Positions 30,924 through 31,728 of a DNA stretch of 31,728 nucleotides are shown here, piece after piece. The translations under genes and the position numbers were made by a program. Origin of the DNA: Anaerolineales bacterium UBA2200 (lineage in GTDB: Bacteria; Chloroflexota; Anaerolineae; UBA2200); assembly GCA_002327925.1 (NCBI GenBank), contig DCVA01000032.1, positions 1 to 31,728 of the forward strand, given 5' to 3'. The notes under the pieces are model-generated. The model saw nothing but the letters and a program-made list of their open reading frames with translations, was not told the DNA's origin and ran no database searches. Numbering within the stretch: position 1 is the first letter of the stretch; each line of letters begins with the position of its first letter.

Positions 30924-31728
30924 GGCTTGGCCCCCCTGCGGTTGTCGAACCAACCGGGGGCGTAGGGCCATCCAAAGTGCGAGTCCTCGCTGGGCGTTCC
31001 ATGATCCAGTCCGTCGTCAAATGCCACCAGCAAGGCTTTGAACTCTGGCGCGGTCACGTCTGGGCCATAGCGACGGCTTAGTGCAATGCCAAAACTTACG
31101 GCCCGGAAGCCTTGCCCGTTGTCTCCGAAGTACAGAAGGTTCTCCTTGGGAAGGTAGAGCATCGGGCTTGCTTTGGAACCAGTCTGCTTCGCGATATTCT
31201 CGGGGTCAGTCGCCTCCGCATACCCGGCGCCGAGCCAGAGTTCAATCACCTCAAATCCAGCCTGATGGCCCGCAAAACCATACAAGATGTTGCCTAGCAC
31301 CGAGTACTCATACCACCCGCATGCTGACGCGCTACAAAGGCGGAAACTGTCTCCAAGCTGCTTATTCATCTCATCTTTCACCTCCCAGCGCTGGCCATCG
31401 CCAACCAACGCAGAGAACCCGGGGTAGGTGGAACGCCTGCCAGCCAGAGTGCCGTTGGCGTGGGCTAGCTCCGCCACGTCTCCGCTGGCAGCCCTCGCCT
31501 GCGCCTCTATCACCGCAAAGTAGGTGAGGTCGCTATCGGACTGACCTGCTCCAGGTGCAAACAGGCCTACTGCACGCAACCCGCCTCCTGGCGCATATCG
31601 CCAGCGAACCCCAAAGCCGTCATCCAACGCATGCCCGGTTGGGTCCGAATGGCGCAAGGGGTTGTTTTGCACATAGCTGTACCGGTTGAGCGACTGAGGG
31701 TTGCCCGGCTCCGGTACGATGCTGTCGG
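30920..31728 (-). CDS. Rhs-family polymorphic toxin, C-terminal part (5' end beyond the window)
   Basis: From the right edge of the window the frame reads DSIVPEPGNPQSLNRY then SYVQNNPLRHSDPTGH, which is the conserved end of the Rhs core that precedes the variable toxin tip. About 245 residues of tip follow. The tip has a block GWYEYSVLGNILYGFAGHQAGF, then LWLGAGYAEA and YFGDNGQGFRAVSFGIALSRRYG. These resemble the polymorphic toxin type 44 domain, where NFxYG, a gas-vesicle-like G..GF stretch and a late GD..D...G helix recur; this match is from memory and not certain. The activity is unknown. The gene overlaps the immunity candidate by 4 nt. The shell, delivery signals and start lie outside the window. 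Confidence 0.8.
   Translation of the reverse strand, partial: DSIVPEPGNPQSLNRYSYVQNNPLRHSDPTGHALDDGFGVRWRYAPGGGLRAVGLFAPGAGQSDSDLTYFAVIEAQARAASGDVAELAHANGTLAGRRSTYPGFSALVGDGQRWEVKDEMNKQLGDSFRLCSASACGWYEYSVLGNILYGFAGHQAGFEVIELWLGAGYAEATDPENIAKQTGSKASPMLYLPKENLLYFGDNGQGFRAVSFGIALSRRYGPDVTAPEFKALLVAFDDGLDHGTPSEDSHFGWPYAPGWFDNRRGAKP

Noticed and set aside
1..31728. tRNA, rRNA, CRISPR arrays, insertion sequences
   Set aside because: No regularly spaced direct repeats, transposase genes, terminal inverted repeats or tRNA/rRNA-like stretches were recognised by eye. A dedicated tRNA or RNA-family scan could not be run.

Overview
The window reads like a chromosomal piece of a Chloroflexota bacterium, probably Anaerolineae-like and perhaps a metagenome-assembled genome. 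This is an inference from three things: moderately GC-rich DNA, lipoproteins whose lipobox cysteine is followed by Thr/Pro linkers (TATPxPT), and the gene repertoire. No rRNA or tRNA gene was seen, so the taxonomy is not proven. Coding density is high, with many ATGA/GTGA overlaps and compact promoters.

Layout. (1) 126-7115, plus strand: a run of sugar-nucleotide pyrophosphorylase/phosphohexomutase fusion, Lgt-like membrane protein, separately encoded glutaminase and synthetase halves of NAD synthetase, MFS transporter and endonuclease III. (2) 7096-8586, minus: epmA-like lysyl-tRNA-synthetase paralogue and its target EF-P. (3) 8777-10470, plus: two-gene ABC-2 exporter ending in a strong bidirectional terminator. 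(4) 10533-13667, minus: GH57 lipoprotein. (5) 13827-14435, plus: PlsY-like acyltransferase, closed by a second bidirectional terminator. (6) 14489-21125, minus: a composite import operon made of a fused receptor, DppB- and DppC-type permeases, a GlnP-type permease and a GlnQ-type ATPase, behind a consensus promoter and a roughly 390-nt structured leader. (7) 21182-22736, minus: a secreted four-repeat protein with its own promoter and terminator. (8) 22758-29872, mostly minus: a cell-surface glycan cluster (flippase-like protein, two GT4 and one GT2 glycosyltransferases, two methyltransferases, ABC-2 polysaccharide permease) interrupted by one divergent DM13-like lipoprotein. (9) 29909-31728, minus: the C-terminal end of an Rhs polymorphic toxin, a probable immunity gene, and an older rhs fragment.

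The most unusual item is the receptor gene at 18347-20701. After a complete amino-acid-type SBP domain (SBP_bac_3) it carries a dipeptide/oligopeptide-type SBP (SBP_bac_5) whose two halves are in reversed order. The present C-terminus (ending FGGFKGE) would join naturally to the middle of the protein (PVSLVKTVEKVDD), so the second domain looks like a full-length circular permutant. It sits in an operon that combines permeases from both transporter families with a single ATPase. Other points of interest are an Lgt homologue that has lost its key residues, a mutase domain that has lost its metal loop, and an Rhs-CT toxin/immunity pair lying upstream of rhs debris.
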